A stretch of DNA of 62,867 nucleotides, taken from the NCBI GenBank assembly GCA_003222975.1, contig QHXN01000016.1, positions 1 to 62,867 of the forward strand. The letters run 5' to 3'. Position numbers and translations under genes: made by a program. Source of the DNA: Acidobacteriota bacterium. Lineage in GTDB: Bacteria > Acidobacteriota > Blastocatellia > Pyrinomonadales > Pyrinomonadaceae. The notes under the pieces were generated by a model. That model was not told the DNA's origin. It made no database searches and saw nothing but the letters and a program-made list of their open reading frames with translations. This document shows, in pieces, positions 1 to 8,220 of this stretch (position 1 is the first letter of the stretch; each line of letters begins with the position of its first letter).

Positions 1-635
1 AAGTGGTCGTGCCCTTCAAGCAGCACTTCGTCGTTGACCTCAGCCGCGCGCCGGAGGAGTTCGTGCACGCGCACCACCGGCGCAACGCGCGCAAGGCGCT
101 GCGGGAGTTGCGCGTCGAGGAGTGCGCGAACCCGGCGGAGTTCCTCGACGACTGGGTCGCGCTCTACGGGGTGCTCGTCGAGAGGCACGGCATTGCCGGG
201 GTCGCGGCCTTCTCGCGGGAGTCCTTCGCCGGGCAACTGGCCGTGCCCGGCGTCGCGGCGCTGCGGGCGGTGCGCGACGGCGAGACGCTGGGGATGCTGC
301 TGTGGTACGTTCAGGGCGAGGTGGCCTACTACCACCTCGGCGCTTACAGCGAGCGCGGCTACGAGCTACTCGCCTCGTTCGCGCTCTTCAGTCACGCCAT
401 TGATTACTTCCGGCGGCGGGGCCTGCGCTGGCTCAACCTGGGCGGCGGGGCCGGGGCCGAGGGGGGCAGCGCTTCGGGTCTGAGCCGGTTCAAACGGGGC
501 TGGGCGACCGGCGTCCGCACGGCCTACTTCTGCGGTCGCGTCCTCGACCGCGGGAGGTACGAAGAGATCGTCAGGGCGAAGAAGATTCCGCCGACGAGTT
601 ATTTCCCCGCCTACCGTCTCGGCGAGTTCCGCTGA
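1..635 (+). CDS. FemAB-like (GNAT-fold) acyltransferase, 5' end outside window
   Basis: The reading frame is open from the window edge to a TGA at 633-635, so the gene is probably cut at its 5' end; the GTG at 3 is only the first possible start here. The C-terminal half has the pattern of FemAB-like / Acetyltransf_6 proteins: a YYHLGAYSERGYELLA stretch, a helix ending FRRRGLRWLNLGG, then GLSRFKRGW. Such proteins use acyl-CoA or aminoacyl-tRNA to acylate amino groups on sugars or peptides. It lies 58 bases before a free acyl carrier protein and may belong to the same acyl-transfer pathway. The family call comes from motif pattern; the substrate is unknown. Confidence 0.7.
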   Translation, partial: VVVPFKQHFVVDLSRAPEEFVHAHHRRNARKALRELRVEECANPAEFLDDWVALYGVLVERHGIAGVAAFSRESFAGQLAVPGVAALRAVRDGETLGMLLWYVQGEVAYYHLGAYSERGYELLASFALFSHAIDYFRRRGLRWLNLGGGAGAEGGSASGLSRFKRGWATGVRTAYFCGRVLDRGRYEEIVRAKKIPPTSYFPAYRLGEFR

Positions 636-693
636 GTCGGCGCGGCGGCGCGCGGCGAGACACACCGAGTTGCAGGAGGAGACTTAAATTCAA

Positions 694-927
694 GTGGACG
701 GAAAGGTGGAGGGCCTGCTGGCCGAAGTCCTTCAAGTGCCCGCGGCGAAGATCACCGACGACCTGGCGATGGCGGACGTGGACGCCTGGGACTCCCTGAA
801 GCACATGGAGCTGGTCGTCGCGCTCGAAACCACGTTCGACATCCAGCTCACCTTCGACGAGATCGTGGCGATGCGGAGCGTCCGCGAGATCAAGCGCGTG
901 CTGGGCGAGAGGAGCGCCGTCAGTTAG
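694..927 (+). CDS. Free-standing acyl carrier protein
   Basis: 77 residues, the usual length of a discrete carrier protein. The phosphopantetheine attachment motif is DAWDSLKHMEL, with Ser34 as the expected modified residue. The start is GTG at 694, preceded by an AGGAGGA ribosome-binding site at 674-680; there is no ATG alternative. The reductase start follows the stop by one base, and an adenylating enzyme comes next, so the carrier probably holds an acyl or aminoacyl thioester for those enzymes rather than serving bulk fatty acid synthesis. The cargo cannot be read from sequence. Confidence 0.93.
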   Translation: MDGKVEGLLAEVLQVPAAKITDDLAMADVDAWDSLKHMELVVALETTFDIQLTFDEIVAMRSVREIKRVLGERSAVS

Positions 928-928
928 C

Positions 929-1678
929 GTGGAACTGCGCGACAAGAAAGTCATCGTCACGGGCGGCGTGCGCGGCCTGGGCCGGCGCATGGTCGAGAGG
1001 CTCGCGGCCAAGGGCGCGCGCGTGACGGTCTTCGACCTCGACGCGGCGGGGCTTGAGGAGTTGGGGCGTCGCGTCGGCGTCGCGGGCTGCGTCGAGTGCG
1101 ACGTGTCGGACTACGAGGCAGTCGCCGCGGCGACCGCCCGGTATCACGACGAGTCGGGCGCGGCGGACGTGCTCGTCAACAACGCGGGCATCCTCCACAG
1201 CGCGCCGCTCATCAGGATCGGCCCGGCGGGCGTCGAGAGGCACGACGCGGCGGCGTGGCAGAGGGTGCTGGCCGCCGACCTCAGCTCCGTTTTCTACATG
1301 ACCGCCTGCGTCGTCGAGAAGATGGTCGCCACGCGGACGCGCGGCGTCGTCGTCAACATCAGTTCAGTCTCGGCTGCGGGCAACGCCGGGCAGTCGGCCT
1401 ACTCCGCGGCGAAGGCGGGCGTCAACGCGCTGACCGCGACGTGGGCGAAGGAGCTAAGCATGATGGGCATCCGCGTCGCGGCGGTCGCGCCGGGCTTCAC
1501 CGAGACGGAGTCCACCAGGGAGGCCCTGAGCGAGGCGGTGCTCAAAGAGACGATCAAGCGCGTCCCGCTGCGCAGGCTAGGCAGGCCGGAGGAGATCGCC
1601 GACGGCGTCGTCCACGTCATCGAGAACGACTTCTTCAACGGCAAGGTCTTCGAGCTTGACGGCGGGCTGATTCTTTAG
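929..1678 (+). CDS. SDR-family oxidoreductase, FabG-like
   Basis: 249 residues of a classical short-chain dehydrogenase. The N-terminal cofactor motif TGGVRGLG is at about 11-18, VNNAG at 83-87, the catalytic Ser in NISS at about 145-146, and Tyr158 and Lys162 in YSAAK. It ends in the DGG pattern common in FabG-type enzymes. It starts with GTG one base after the carrier-protein stop, so the two are almost certainly co-translated. A likely role is reducing a 3-oxo-acyl group on the carrier, for example to a 3-hydroxyacyl unit, though a sugar or other small substrate is possible. Confidence 0.9.
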   Translation: MELRDKKVIVTGGVRGLGRRMVERLAAKGARVTVFDLDAAGLEELGRRVGVAGCVECDVSDYEAVAAATARYHDESGAADVLVNNAGILHSAPLIRIGPAGVERHDAAAWQRVLAADLSSVFYMTACVVEKMVATRTRGVVVNISSVSAAGNAGQSAYSAAKAGVNALTATWAKELSMMGIRVAAVAPGFTETESTREALSEAVLKETIKRVPLRRLGRPEEIADGVVHVIENDFFNGKVFELDGGLIL

Positions 1679-1701
1679 CGCGGGGGCGAAGGGCGCGGCA
1701 C

Positions 1702-3267
1702 ATGTACGAATACAACCTCGGCATACGCTTCCAACGAGTGGCGGCGCAGCGCGCGCGGGAGACGGCCATCTGGTTCGGCGAGGGCGGGGCCGTCGGCTAC
1801 GGCGAACTGAACCGCCTGGCGAACCGCGCGGCGCGCTGGCTCGTCGCGCGGGGCGTGGGCGCGGGTGACGTGGTCTGCCTGTCGGGCGAGAAGACGCCGC
1901 ACACCTTCGCCTGCATGATCGCGTGCCTGAAGGTCGGCGCAATCTACTCCGTCCTCGACCCTGACAGCCCCGCCGAGCGCCTGCGCAAAATCCTCTCGAC
2001 GTGCGCGCCCAAACTCCTCTTGGCCGGGCGCGACTTTCTCGGCGGGGCCGAAGCGACAGTCGCCGAACTCGGCGTCGCCGCCGAAGAGAAGGACTCCGAA
2101 GGGTTCGCCGCAGCCGTCGGGAGTTTCGACGGCGAAGACCTGCCGCAGACGCGCCGCGTCACGGGCGAGAGTCCGGCCTACATCATGTTCACGTCCGGCT
2201 CGACGGGCTTTCCCAAGGGCGCGCTGATGACGCACGCGAACGTCCTCAACCTCGTCGAGTGGGCCAGGGAGACTTATTCGATAACGCCGGACGACGTGCT
2301 GACCAACGTCAACCCGCTCTACTTCGACAACTCGGTCTTCGACTTCTACTCGGCGCTGTTCACGGGTGCGCGCCTCGTGCCCTTCTCGAAGGAGGAGGTC
2401 AAAGACCCGAAGGCGCTGGTCGAGAAGGTCGCCGCCGCCGGGTGCACGCTCTGGTTCTCCGTCCCGTCGCTCCTCATCTTCCTGCAAACGATGAGGGCGA
2501 TGGACGGGAAGAACCTCCGCTCGATCCGCCGCTTCGTCTTCGGCGGCGAGGGCTACCCGAAGGCCAAGCTCAAGAGGCTCTACGAGACTTACGCCGACGC
2601 GAGCGAGTTCTTCAACGTTTACGGGCCGACCGAGTGCACCTGCATCTGTTCGAGCTACAAGGTCACGGCAGACGACTTCGAGGACTTGCAGGGGCTGCCG
2701 CCGCTCGGCCACATCGCCGCCAACTTCTCGTACCTGATTCTCGGCGAGGACGGGCGCGCCGCGGCGACGGGCGAGACGGGCGAGCTGTGCCTGCTCGGCC
2801 CCAATGTCGGTAAGGGCTACTACAACGACCCCGCGCGGACGGCGGCGAGCTTCGTGCAGAACCCGCTCAACGACAAGTTCCGCGAGGTCATGTACCGGAC
2901 GGGCGACCTCGCCCGGCTCGACCCCGCCGACGGGAAGCTCTACATCCAGGGGCGCAGGGACAACCAGATCAAGCACATGGGCTACCGCGTCGAGCTGGAG
3001 GAGGTAGAGGCCGCGCTCCACTGCCTGGACTACGTCTCCGAGGCCGCCGCCCTCCATGCGAGCGCGGGCGGGCTGAGCCGCATCGTCGCGGTCGTGGCCG
3101 CGCGCGGGCGGTTCGACGACGAGCGCATCCGCCGAGACCTCGCGCGCATCATCCCGGCCTACATGATCCCTTCGGCCTTCCACCGCGAGGACGCGCTCCC
3201 GAAAAACCCGAACGGCAAGGTTGACCGCAGGCGACTGGCGGAGAAATATCTCCAGCCGAAGCGGTGA
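1702..3267 (+). CDS. Adenylating ligase, DltA/NRPS A-domain type
   Basis: 521 residues of the ANL superfamily. The phosphate loop reads FTSGSTGFPKG (about 161-171), followed by FDNSVFD with Asp209, NVYGPTE, YRTGDLARL, the GRRDNQIKHMGYRVE hinge and Lys506 in NPNGKVDRR. Asp209 lies where amino-acid-activating A domains and DltA keep the Asp that binds the substrate amine, which favours an amino acid over a fatty acid. No carrier domain is fused, so the separate carrier at 694-927 is the natural partner. ATG at 1702 follows the SDR stop by 23 bases. The reaction is expected to be ATP-dependent adenylation and thiolation; the specific amino acid is not predictable. Confidence 0.88.
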   Translation: MYEYNLGIRFQRVAAQRARETAIWFGEGGAVGYGELNRLANRAARWLVARGVGAGDVVCLSGEKTPHTFACMIACLKVGAIYSVLDPDSPAERLRKILSTCAPKLLLAGRDFLGGAEATVAELGVAAEEKDSEGFAAAVGSFDGEDLPQTRRVTGESPAYIMFTSGSTGFPKGALMTHANVLNLVEWARETYSITPDDVLTNVNPLYFDNSVFDFYSALFTGARLVPFSKEEVKDPKALVEKVAAAGCTLWFSVPSLLIFLQTMRAMDGKNLRSIRRFVFGGEGYPKAKLKRLYETYADASEFFNVYGPTECTCICSSYKVTADDFEDLQGLPPLGHIAANFSYLILGEDGRAAATGETGELCLLGPNVGKGYYNDPARTAASFVQNPLNDKFREVMYRTGDLARLDPADGKLYIQGRRDNQIKHMGYRVELEEVEAALHCLDYVSEAAALHASAGGLSRIVAVVAARGRFDDERIRRDLARIIPAYMIPSAFHREDALPKNPNGKVDRRRLAEKYLQPKR

Positions 3268-3316
3268 GGGAAGTGAAGCGGGGAGGGAAGCGGAGCAGTG
3301 AAGGAAGGTTTCAGTA

Positions 3317-3991
3317 ATGGGTAAGGTCGTCATCTTCGGGGCGGGGAAGATCGCCGACGAGGCGTACTTCTACCTGACGAACGACAGCCCGCACGAGGTC
3401 GTCGCCTTCACGGTGGACGGCGAGCACTTGTGCGCGAAGGAGAAGCTCGGCCTGCCCATCATCCCGTTCGAGGGGGTGACGGACGAGTATGCGCCGGACG
3501 ACTTCAAGATGTTCGTCGCCGTCGGCTACCAGGAACTCAACAAGTTCAGGGCGCGGAAGTACGGGGAGGCGAAGGCGAAGGGGTACGAGTTGATCAGCTA
3601 CGTCAGCTCGCGCGCCTCGAACTTCGGCGGGGCCGAGGTCGGCGACAACTGCTTCGTGCTGGAGTTCGCCGTCATCCAGCCGTGCGCGAGGGTCGGCAAC
3701 GACGTGTTTCTGTGGAGCGGCAACCACGTCGGTCACCACGCGAGCGTCGGCGACCACTGCTACATCGCCGGCAACGTCGTGATTTCGGGGAGCACCGTCG
3801 TCGAGCCTTACTGCTTCGTCGGCGTCAGCGCGACCATCGGCCACGAGGTCACGGTCGGCGCGGAGAGTTTCATCGGCGCCGGCTCGCTCGTCACGAAGAA
3901 CGTCGCGCCGCAGAGCGTCTATATCACCCCGGACACGCAGAAGTTCCGTCTCGACTCCCCCGCGTTCCTGCGGCTGACGAAGATGAAGTGA
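3317..3991 (+). CDS. Sugar O/N-acyltransferase, PglD/NeuD-like left-handed beta-helix
   Basis: 224 residues. The N-terminus VVIFGAGKIADEAYFYL is the Rossmann-like nucleotide-sugar binding part found in PglD/NeuD relatives. From about residue 95 there are hexapeptide-type turns (GGAEVGDNCFVLEFAVIQ, then ARVGNDVFLWSG, ASVGDHCYIAGN) that form a left-handed beta-helix. HVGHHASVG contains histidines of the kind used as catalytic base in this family. Such enzymes acylate the amino group of UDP- or dTDP-linked amino sugars. With a carrier protein, ligase and GNAT alongside and an aminotransferase 3 kb away, transfer of an acyl group to an amino sugar is likely; the acyl donor is unknown. Confidence 0.88.
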   Translation: MGKVVIFGAGKIADEAYFYLTNDSPHEVVAFTVDGEHLCAKEKLGLPIIPFEGVTDEYAPDDFKMFVAVGYQELNKFRARKYGEAKAKGYELISYVSSRASNFGGAEVGDNCFVLEFAVIQPCARVGNDVFLWSGNHVGHHASVGDHCYIAGNVVISGSTVVEPYCFVGVSATIGHEVTVGAESFIGAGSLVTKNVAPQSVYITPDTQKFRLDSPAFLRLTKMK

Positions 3992-4013
3992 GGCCGCCGC
4001 GAAGGATGATTCG

Positions 4014-4832
4014 ATGATCGTCGAGCTTAAGCCCGCCGAGTTCCCCCGCGCGCTGCCGCTGTACCGCGAGGCGGGCGTCTGCTTCCCGCTCATCTCCGCC
4101 GTGATCCGGCAGAGGCAGCGCGGGCAGGTATTCGCCGACGGGCGGGACGAGCCGGGCAACGCCGTGGTCGTCACCGACTTCGGCTTCATGCTCCTTCTCG
4201 GCGCTGAGCCGGGCGAGACGTTCGACGAAGGCTTCGCCCGCCTCCTCGCCGCCGGGGGCGAGATTAAGCCGTCTTACCTCCTGTGGTACTCCCCACCGGC
4301 GGGCTGGCAGCGAAGGCTCGACGCGCTCGGCCCCGACGCAGCCCGGAGGCGCGAGAGGGTGAGGTTCCGGTTCAACGAGGAGCGCGCGGGTTGGCTGGGC
4401 GAACCCGTCGTCGCGCCGGACGGGTTCGAGCTGAAGAGCCTCACCTCCGACCTGATTCCGAAGACGGAGAAGTTCGGCGTCAAGCTCGACTCGAGGTTCT
4501 GGGCGTCCGCCGCCGACTTCGTCGAGAACGGCGTGGGCGTCTGCCTCACGAAGGGCGGCGAGGTGGTGAGCCTGTGCTACGCCGCCGCGGTCGCCGACGG
4601 CCTCGCGGAAGTGGATGTCGTCACTGACCCGGAGTTCAGGGGGCGCGGGCTGGCGGGCGTCGCGACGCGGCAGTTCATAAAGGAGTGTCTGGGCCGGGGC
4701 ATCGCGCCGACGTGGGACTGCTTCGACTACAACGCCGGCTCCGTGAAGCTCGCCGAAAAGCTCGGATTCAGCTTGGCGAGCAGCTACCCGTTTTATTCCT
4801 TCAACGTCCCAATCAAGTTGGAGGGGGTTTGA
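4014..4832 (+). CDS. GNAT-family N-acetyltransferase
   Basis: 272 residues. The GNAT acyl-CoA binding motif is clear near the C-terminus: VDVVTDPEFRGRGLAG, then a helix and a final WDCFDYNAGSVKLAEKLGF segment typical of the GNAT_acetyltran subgroup. The N-terminal half is divergent and probably a second, degenerate GNAT-like lobe. It starts with ATG 22 bases after the acyltransferase stop. In context it is a candidate for acylating the amino group of the cluster's sugar or amino-acid substituent. The acceptor is unknown. Confidence 0.85.
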   Translation: MIVELKPAEFPRALPLYREAGVCFPLISAVIRQRQRGQVFADGRDEPGNAVVVTDFGFMLLLGAEPGETFDEGFARLLAAGGEIKPSYLLWYSPPAGWQRRLDALGPDAARRRERVRFRFNEERAGWLGEPVVAPDGFELKSLTSDLIPKTEKFGVKLDSRFWASAADFVENGVGVCLTKGGEVVSLCYAAAVADGLAEVDVVTDPEFRGRGLAGVATRQFIKECLGRGIAPTWDCFDYNAGSVKLAEKLGFSLASSYPFYSFNVPIKLEGV

Positions 4833-4890
4833 TTTCGTCAACGTGCCGACGCCGCCGGGCGCGTGTCGAGCACCGACTTTCGGAGATGTG

Positions 4891-5940
4891 ATGCACCAGG
4901 AGCGAAACATTTACGTCTGCCCCGAAACGAAGAAGAGGCTGCGGTGCGTGCCGGGCGAGACGCGCGGGCAGGAGGAGGTCATCTCGGGGCGACTCCTCGG
5001 CGAAGACGGGAGGGAGTACCCGATCCGCGACGGCATACCCGATCTGACTTTCCCGCGAGTTCTCGCGGGCGAGCAGAAGGAAACTCTGGGCTACTACGAG
5101 GGCGTGGCGGACGTTTACGACGACGTGGCGCACCTGTCGTTCCGCATCCAGTACGTTGACGAGGTGGAGGCCCGCCGCGGCTTCGTGCGGCTGCTCGGCT
5201 TGCAGCCGCACTCCCGCGTGCTGGAACTCGCTTGCGGGACGGGCAGGGATTCCAAAATAATCGCCGGAGAACTGGGCGCGACGGGGCAACTGTACCTGCA
5301 AGACATCAGTCCGGCGATGTTGTTACAGAGCAGAAGGAAGCTGTCCGGCGTCGCCGTCCCCGTAGAATTCGTCGTGGGGAACGCCTGCTTCCTTCCCTTC
5401 CCCGACCGGTATTTCGACGCGGTCTTCAGCTTCGGCGGGCTGGGGGTCTTCGGCGACATAGCGAAGAGCTTGAAGGAGGTCGTGCGCGTTTCCAAGGTGG
5501 GGGCGAAGGTCGTCGCCGGCGACGAGAGTATGCCGCCGTGGCTTTACGAAACCGAGTACGGTAAGGTTCTGCTCAACAACAACCCTCTCTTCAAAAAGGC
5601 GATCCCCTTCGAACAGATACCGGTGGAGGCGCGCGAGGTGGTGGTGCGGTGGGTCGTCGGCGGCGTCTACTACCTGATCGAATTCGTCGTGGGTGAGGGA
5701 GAGCCGAAGGCTGACTTCGACCTGGAGATTCCGGGCAAGCGCGGGGGAACCTTGCGCACACGCTATTACGGAGGGCTTGAGGGCGTGACCCCGGAGGCGA
5801 AGCAATTGGCGCAGCGGGCGAGGGAGGCGTCCGGAAAGAGCATGCACCGTTGGCTGGACGACGTAGTCCGCGAGGCGGCGAAGAGGGAGTTGAACAGTCC
5901 ACGGGGCGGGGACGAGAAAGGTGACCATGACGGAGAATAG
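4891..5940 (+). CDS. SAM-dependent methyltransferase with N-terminal Trm112-like region
   Basis: 349 residues from the ATG at 4891, which has CGGAG just upstream; a GTG at 4843 would add 16 low-complexity residues and is less likely. Residues 1-50 contain YVCPETKKRLR and GREYPIRDGIPDL, the pattern of short Trm112p-like domains ahead of many class I methyltransferases. Motif I is VLELACGTGRDSKII (about 111-125), followed by FPDRYFDAVFSFGGLG. It overlaps the next gene by 14 bases. A sugar or lipid O- or C-methyl transfer in the polysaccharide pathway is plausible; the substrate is unknown. Confidence 0.85.
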   Translation: MHQERNIYVCPETKKRLRCVPGETRGQEEVISGRLLGEDGREYPIRDGIPDLTFPRVLAGEQKETLGYYEGVADVYDDVAHLSFRIQYVDEVEARRGFVRLLGLQPHSRVLELACGTGRDSKIIAGELGATGQLYLQDISPAMLLQSRRKLSGVAVPVEFVVGNACFLPFPDRYFDAVFSFGGLGVFGDIAKSLKEVVRVSKVGAKVVAGDESMPPWLYETEYGKVLLNNNPLFKKAIPFEQIPVEAREVVVRWVVGGVYYLIEFVVGEGEPKADFDLEIPGKRGGTLRTRYYGGLEGVTPEAKQLAQRAREASGKSMHRWLDDVVREAAKRELNSPRGGDEKGDHDGE

Positions 5941-6895
5941 CTTTCGGTGGGAAAAGAGGGGGCTGATATTCTCGCCCGACGGGCGTTACGACTGGATGCA
6001 AAGTCACGCCCAGAACCCTTCGGTCTTAGTTCTTGAGGATCGTCTGAGGGTTTATTTCACCTGCCGGCCCAAGAGGGGGGGGGATGGTAATTTCGCCGCC
6101 GTCACGACCTTCGTCGAACTCGAAAGGCAGAATCCCGGCGAGGTCATCTACGTTCATGATCGCCCCCTTCTTCCTTTCGGCGGGCCGGGCACTTTCGATC
6201 AGTTCGGAGTCATGCCGGGCTGCGCCCTGAAGGTGGGCGGCGAGGTGTGGTTATATTACGTGGGCTGGATGCGCACACAGGGCGCGCCGTATAGTCATGC
6301 CATCGGGCTGGCGGTGAGCGAAGACGGCGGCGTGCGGTTCAGGAAACTCGGCCAGGGGCCTCTGTTCGGGCGGGCCGTGAAAGAGCCTTTTCTGCAAAAC
6401 AGCCCCTACGTTTTTAAGCAGGGCGATCTCTTTCACATGTGGTACAGCTCGGGCGTCGAATGGGTCGAGCAAGACGGGCGTCTTGAATCTATCTACGTCC
6501 TTATGCACGCGACCTCGCCCGACGGCCTGGAGTGGAAGAGGGAGGGAACCGCGTGCGTGCCGACGAGGGTCGAATACGAGTGCCAGACGAACCCCTGCGT
6601 CGTGCGAGTCGGCAACCGCTTTTACATGTGGTTCTGTTACAGGTGCGGCCTCAATTTTCGCAATGCCGAACGCGGGTATCGGATAGGATTCGCGTGGTCG
6701 GACGATTTGACCGACTGGCGCCGGGACGACCGGCTGGGGGCCTTGCACCCCTCAGAAGAGGGTTGGGATTCGGAGATGGTCTGCTACCCTTGCGTCGTGG
6801 ACGTGGACGGGAAGACCTACATGTTCTACAGCGGGAATTATTTCGGCAGGGACGGGTTCGGCTACGCAGTCCTTTCTTCGGAGGGCCGGGCGTGA
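5927..6895 (+). CDS. Five-bladed beta-propeller glycosidase-like protein (GH43/GH130-like)
   Basis: 322 residues from ATG at 5927 (GTG at 5921 is an alternative). Repeating blades are visible: RLRVYFTCRP, EVWLYYVGW, LFHMWYSSG, RFYMWFCYR and KTYMFYSGNYFGRDGFG. Each has the aromatic WY/YF strand seen in GH32/43/62/68/130 propellers. Acidic residues fall in expected spots (SHAQNPSV, QNSPYVF, ECQTNPCV), but a complete catalytic set cannot be assigned by eye. There is no signal peptide, so it acts in the cytoplasm, unusual for a secreted glycanase. It could be a phosphorylase-like or sugar-binding protein of the pathway. Confidence 0.72.
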   Translation: MTENSFRWEKRGLIFSPDGRYDWMQSHAQNPSVLVLEDRLRVYFTCRPKRGGDGNFAAVTTFVELERQNPGEVIYVHDRPLLPFGGPGTFDQFGVMPGCALKVGGEVWLYYVGWMRTQGAPYSHAIGLAVSEDGGVRFRKLGQGPLFGRAVKEPFLQNSPYVFKQGDLFHMWYSSGVEWVEQDGRLESIYVLMHATSPDGLEWKREGTACVPTRVEYECQTNPCVVRVGNRFYMWFCYRCGLNFRNAERGYRIGFAWSDDLTDWRRDDRLGALHPSEEGWDSEMVCYPCVVDVDGKTYMFYSGNYFGRDGFGYAVLSSEGRA

Positions 6896-6955
6896 CGATT
6901 CCGGGGAGGCGTCCGCGGCTTCACGAAGTCGCGTCGGCTTCGGAGTATTCTAAAG

Positions 6956-8185
6956 ATGCGAGATAAATCTGCCCTCGGCGACCTAGCGATTTGCGGCGGC
7001 GTCCCGGCCTTCGGCGAGCCGCTGCACGTCGGTCGTCCGAACATCGGCGACCGGGACAAGTTCGAAGAGCGCATCGGCGACATCCTGGATCGCCGGTGGC
7101 TCACCAACGGGGGCCGCTACGTGCAGGAGTTCGAGCAGCGGATCGCGGGGCTGGTCGGCGTCGAGCACTGCATCGCCATGTGCAACGCCACCGTGGCGCT
7201 GGAGATCGCGATCCGCGCGCTGGGGCTGAAGGGCGAAGTCATCGTCCCGTCGTTCACCTTCGTCGCGACGGCCCACGCCCTCCAGTGGCAGGAGATCACT
7301 CCCGTCTTCTGCGACATCGAGCCGCGGACTCATACGCTCGACCCGGAGAAGGTGGAGCGGATGATCACCCCGCGGACGACGGGCATCATCGCCGTCCACC
7401 TGTGGGGGCAGGCCTGCGACGTGGACGCCCTGAGCGGGATCGCGGCGCAGCGCGGGCTGAGGCTGCTCTTCGACTCGGCGCACGCCTTCGGCTGTTCCTA
7501 CCGCGGGCGGATGATCGGCGGCTTCGGCGACGCCGAGGTCTTCAGCTTCCACGCCACGAAATTCCTCAACTCGCTGGAGGGCGGGGCGGTCGTCACCAAC
7601 GATGGCGAGCTGGCCCGGAGGATGCGCCTGATGAAGAACTTCGGCTTCGCGGGTTACGACGAGGTCGTCTACATCGGCACGAACGGGAAGATGAGCGAGG
7701 TCTCGGCGGCCATGGGCCTGACCAACCTGGAGAGCATGAGTGAGTTCATGGCCGTCAACCGCCGCAACTACCGGCGATACCACGAGGAGTTGGCGTGGCT
7801 GGAAGGCGTCAGGGTAATGCATTATGATGAGAAGGAGGCGTGTAACTATCAGTACATCGTCTTGGAGATAGACGAGTCGAAGACCGCCGTGAGCCGGGAT
7901 CAGTTAATGCAAATCTTGTGGGCCGAAAATGTTCTGGCGCGGCGCTACTTTTACCCGGGGTGTCACCGGATGGAGCCTTACCGCTCTTACTTCCCTCACG
8001 CCGGCGTGTTGCTACCCGAGACGGAGCGACTCGTAAACCGCGTTCTAGTCCTGCCGAACGGCACGAGCATCAGTGCCGAGGACGTGAGCGCCATCTGCGG
8101 GGTCGTCAGGCTCGCGGTCGAGAACGGCCCGGAAGTGAGGCAGATGCTCGACCAGATTAAGGGCGACTCGGTTTCGGTCAGTTGA
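6956..8185 (+). CDS. DegT/DnrJ/EryC1/StrS sugar aminotransferase
   Basis: 409 residues, PLP-dependent. GRYVQEFEQRIAGLVGVEHCIAMCNAT, EVIVPSFTFVATAHAL and LFDSAHAFGCSYRG are standard family blocks. The PLP Schiff-base lysine is Lys202 in SFHATKFLNSLEGG. These enzymes aminate a keto group on a nucleotide-linked sugar. This is the only aminotransferase in the window and would supply an amino sugar for the acyltransferases at 3.3-4.8 kb. ATG at 6956 starts 60 bases after the propeller gene. The exact sugar (3- or 4-keto) is not predictable. Confidence 0.93.
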   Translation: MRDKSALGDLAICGGVPAFGEPLHVGRPNIGDRDKFEERIGDILDRRWLTNGGRYVQEFEQRIAGLVGVEHCIAMCNATVALEIAIRALGLKGEVIVPSFTFVATAHALQWQEITPVFCDIEPRTHTLDPEKVERMITPRTTGIIAVHLWGQACDVDALSGIAAQRGLRLLFDSAHAFGCSYRGRMIGGFGDAEVFSFHATKFLNSLEGGAVVTNDGELARRMRLMKNFGFAGYDEVVYIGTNGKMSEVSAAMGLTNLESMSEFMAVNRRNYRRYHEELAWLEGVRVMHYDEKEACNYQYIVLEIDESKTAVSRDQLMQILWAENVLARRYFYPGCHRMEPYRSYFPHAGVLLPETERLVNRVLVLPNGTSISAEDVSAICGVVRLAVENGPEVRQMLDQIKGDSVSVS

Positions 8186-8220
8186 TTTCTGATCCCGCGG
8201 GCGGGCGGCCTCCTGTTCTC

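Noticed and set aside
1675..3333. Long minus-strand open frame (552 codons) opposite the adenylating enzyme
   Set aside because: It is the antisense shadow of a gene with clear ANL motifs; its translation is Arg/Val/Glu-rich without any family motif. GC-rich codons make such frames common here.
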